DNA from: Atopobium sp.
GTDB lineage: Bacteria; Actinomycetota; Coriobacteriia; Coriobacteriales; Atopobiaceae
NCBI GenBank assembly: GCA_015258715.1
Contig: JABZHR010000025.1
Location: forward strand, 1-6,181
Reading direction: 5' to 3'
DNA: 6,181 nt
Shown piece after piece: positions 5,721 to 6,181 of the stretch. Under the pieces are notes generated by a model. The model did not search any database. It was given only the letters and a program-made list of their open reading frames with translations, and had not been told where the DNA came from. Within the stretch, counting starts at the first letter, position 1; each line of letters starts with the position of its first letter. The translations under genes and the position numbers were made by a program.

Positions 5721-6181
5721 GTGGACACCTCGAACAACCTTGAAAACAACGTTTCACCTGCGGATCAGGATCCTCGTTCTGACGCTCAGCAGGAGTTTGA
5801 ATACGCTGAATCTTTTGAGCAGGAAGCCCAGCCAGCTGATAATGCCGAGCTTTATGCAACTGGTGCACAGCACTTCTCGTCATCTGAGATTTCTGAGCAT
5901 GCAGGCGAGGACGCAGCAAAGCAGCCGTACGTTCGCCAGCACCGTCATCACAAAACAGTGGAGCCTATCAGCGACTTTACGATGCCGGGCGAGAAGCTCG
6001 AACTTCCCGAGAACCAGGCTGCTGGCTTTGAATCCAGCAAGGGTTCTTACGCGAAGAAAGGTTGGCGCAAGCCAAAGAACGAGATTGCTCACCTTCGCAA
6101 AGACGTTCACTACGGCCAATACCTGCAGGTTCCTAAGGGCCAGCGCGACATTTTTGTCAGGAAAGAGCGCCGCTCAAATGC
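5721..6181 (+). CDS. Unrecognised protein, acidic then basic, cut by the window edge
   Basis: I do not recognise this protein. The frame is open for 153 codons to the right edge without a stop. The start is taken as GTG 5721 because AAAAGGA (5709-5715) lies five bases upstream. An in-frame ATG at 5676 would add 15 residues but has no ribosome site and overlaps the candidate promoter. Residues 1-70 are rich in Asp, Glu, Gln, Ser and Ala, with about 16 acidic and only two Arg/Lys residues. A His/Arg cluster follows (VRQHRHHK, 71-78), and from 111 to 151 the chain is strongly basic (13 Arg/Lys against 4 acidic), including KKGWRKPK (112-119) and RKERRSN (147-153). No signal peptide or membrane segment is seen in the visible part. 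It looks like a disordered cytoplasmic tail of a larger protein; a membrane domain beyond the edge is one guess. It is divergent from hsp20. Confidence 0.7.
   Translation, partial: MDTSNNLENNVSPADQDPRSDAQQEFEYAESFEQEAQPADNAELYATGAQHFSSSEISEHAGEDAAKQPYVRQHRHHKTVEPISDFTMPGEKLELPENQAAGFESSKGSYAKKGWRKPKNEIAHLRKDVHYGQYLQVPKGQRDIFVRKERRSN

Noticed and set aside
5686..6119. Minus-strand open frames opposite the right-edge gene
   Set aside because: They are short and overlap each other, whereas the plus frame stays open for over 150 codons behind a good ribosome site.

Overview
The window looks like a piece of chromosome from a Gram-positive actinobacterium. The protein style and the tilS-hpt pairing make me lean to Coriobacteriia (Atopobium/Olsenella/Lancefieldella-like), but this is an impression from the proteins, not a demonstrated placement. 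Base composition is close to balanced by eye. I see no transposase, integrase, CRISPR array, rRNA or tRNA. Most of the window is housekeeping and stress-related genes. The unexplained material is in the intergenic DNA and in one unrecognised gene at the right edge.

Layout, left to right. Bases 1-188 hold no gene, but contain a perfect 20-bp inverted repeat (63-108) and a weaker hairpin (122-155). A class I/II PLP-dependent aminotransferase (189-1373, minus) follows. Then comes a 264-bp gap with a perfect 30-bp palindrome (1485-1514). Next is a minus-strand two-gene operon: tilS (2186-3820), then hpt (1638-2186), joined by a one-base TAATG stop/start overlap. A 69-bp divergent promoter region separates tilS from a plus-strand metallo-beta-lactamase-fold protein of the WalJ/YycJ type (3890-4732). 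This converges on a minus-strand Hsp20 small heat-shock protein (5000-5434). The 267-bp convergent spacer is packed with inverted repeats, including a clear intrinsic terminator for hsp20 and a set of four alternating copies of a GTGCCTG heptamer that can fold in more than one way. Right of hsp20 is a 286-bp divergent regulatory region, then an unrecognised plus-strand gene (5721 to the edge). Its N-terminal part is strongly acidic and the rest basic.

How the genes relate. TilS (tRNA-Ile lysidine synthetase, decoding of AUA) and Hpt (purine salvage) form a widely conserved pair and are translationally coupled here. The usual next gene of that cluster, ftsH, is not next to hpt in this window. 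The WalJ-like nuclease and Hsp20 are single-gene units by context. The aminotransferase is co-directional with hpt but separated from it by the palindrome, so it is probably a separate transcript.

No clearly new biological system is evident. The best candidates for a second look are the structured spacer at 4731-4989, the GCGAGAA-containing palindromes shared by three intergenic regions, and the right-edge gene.
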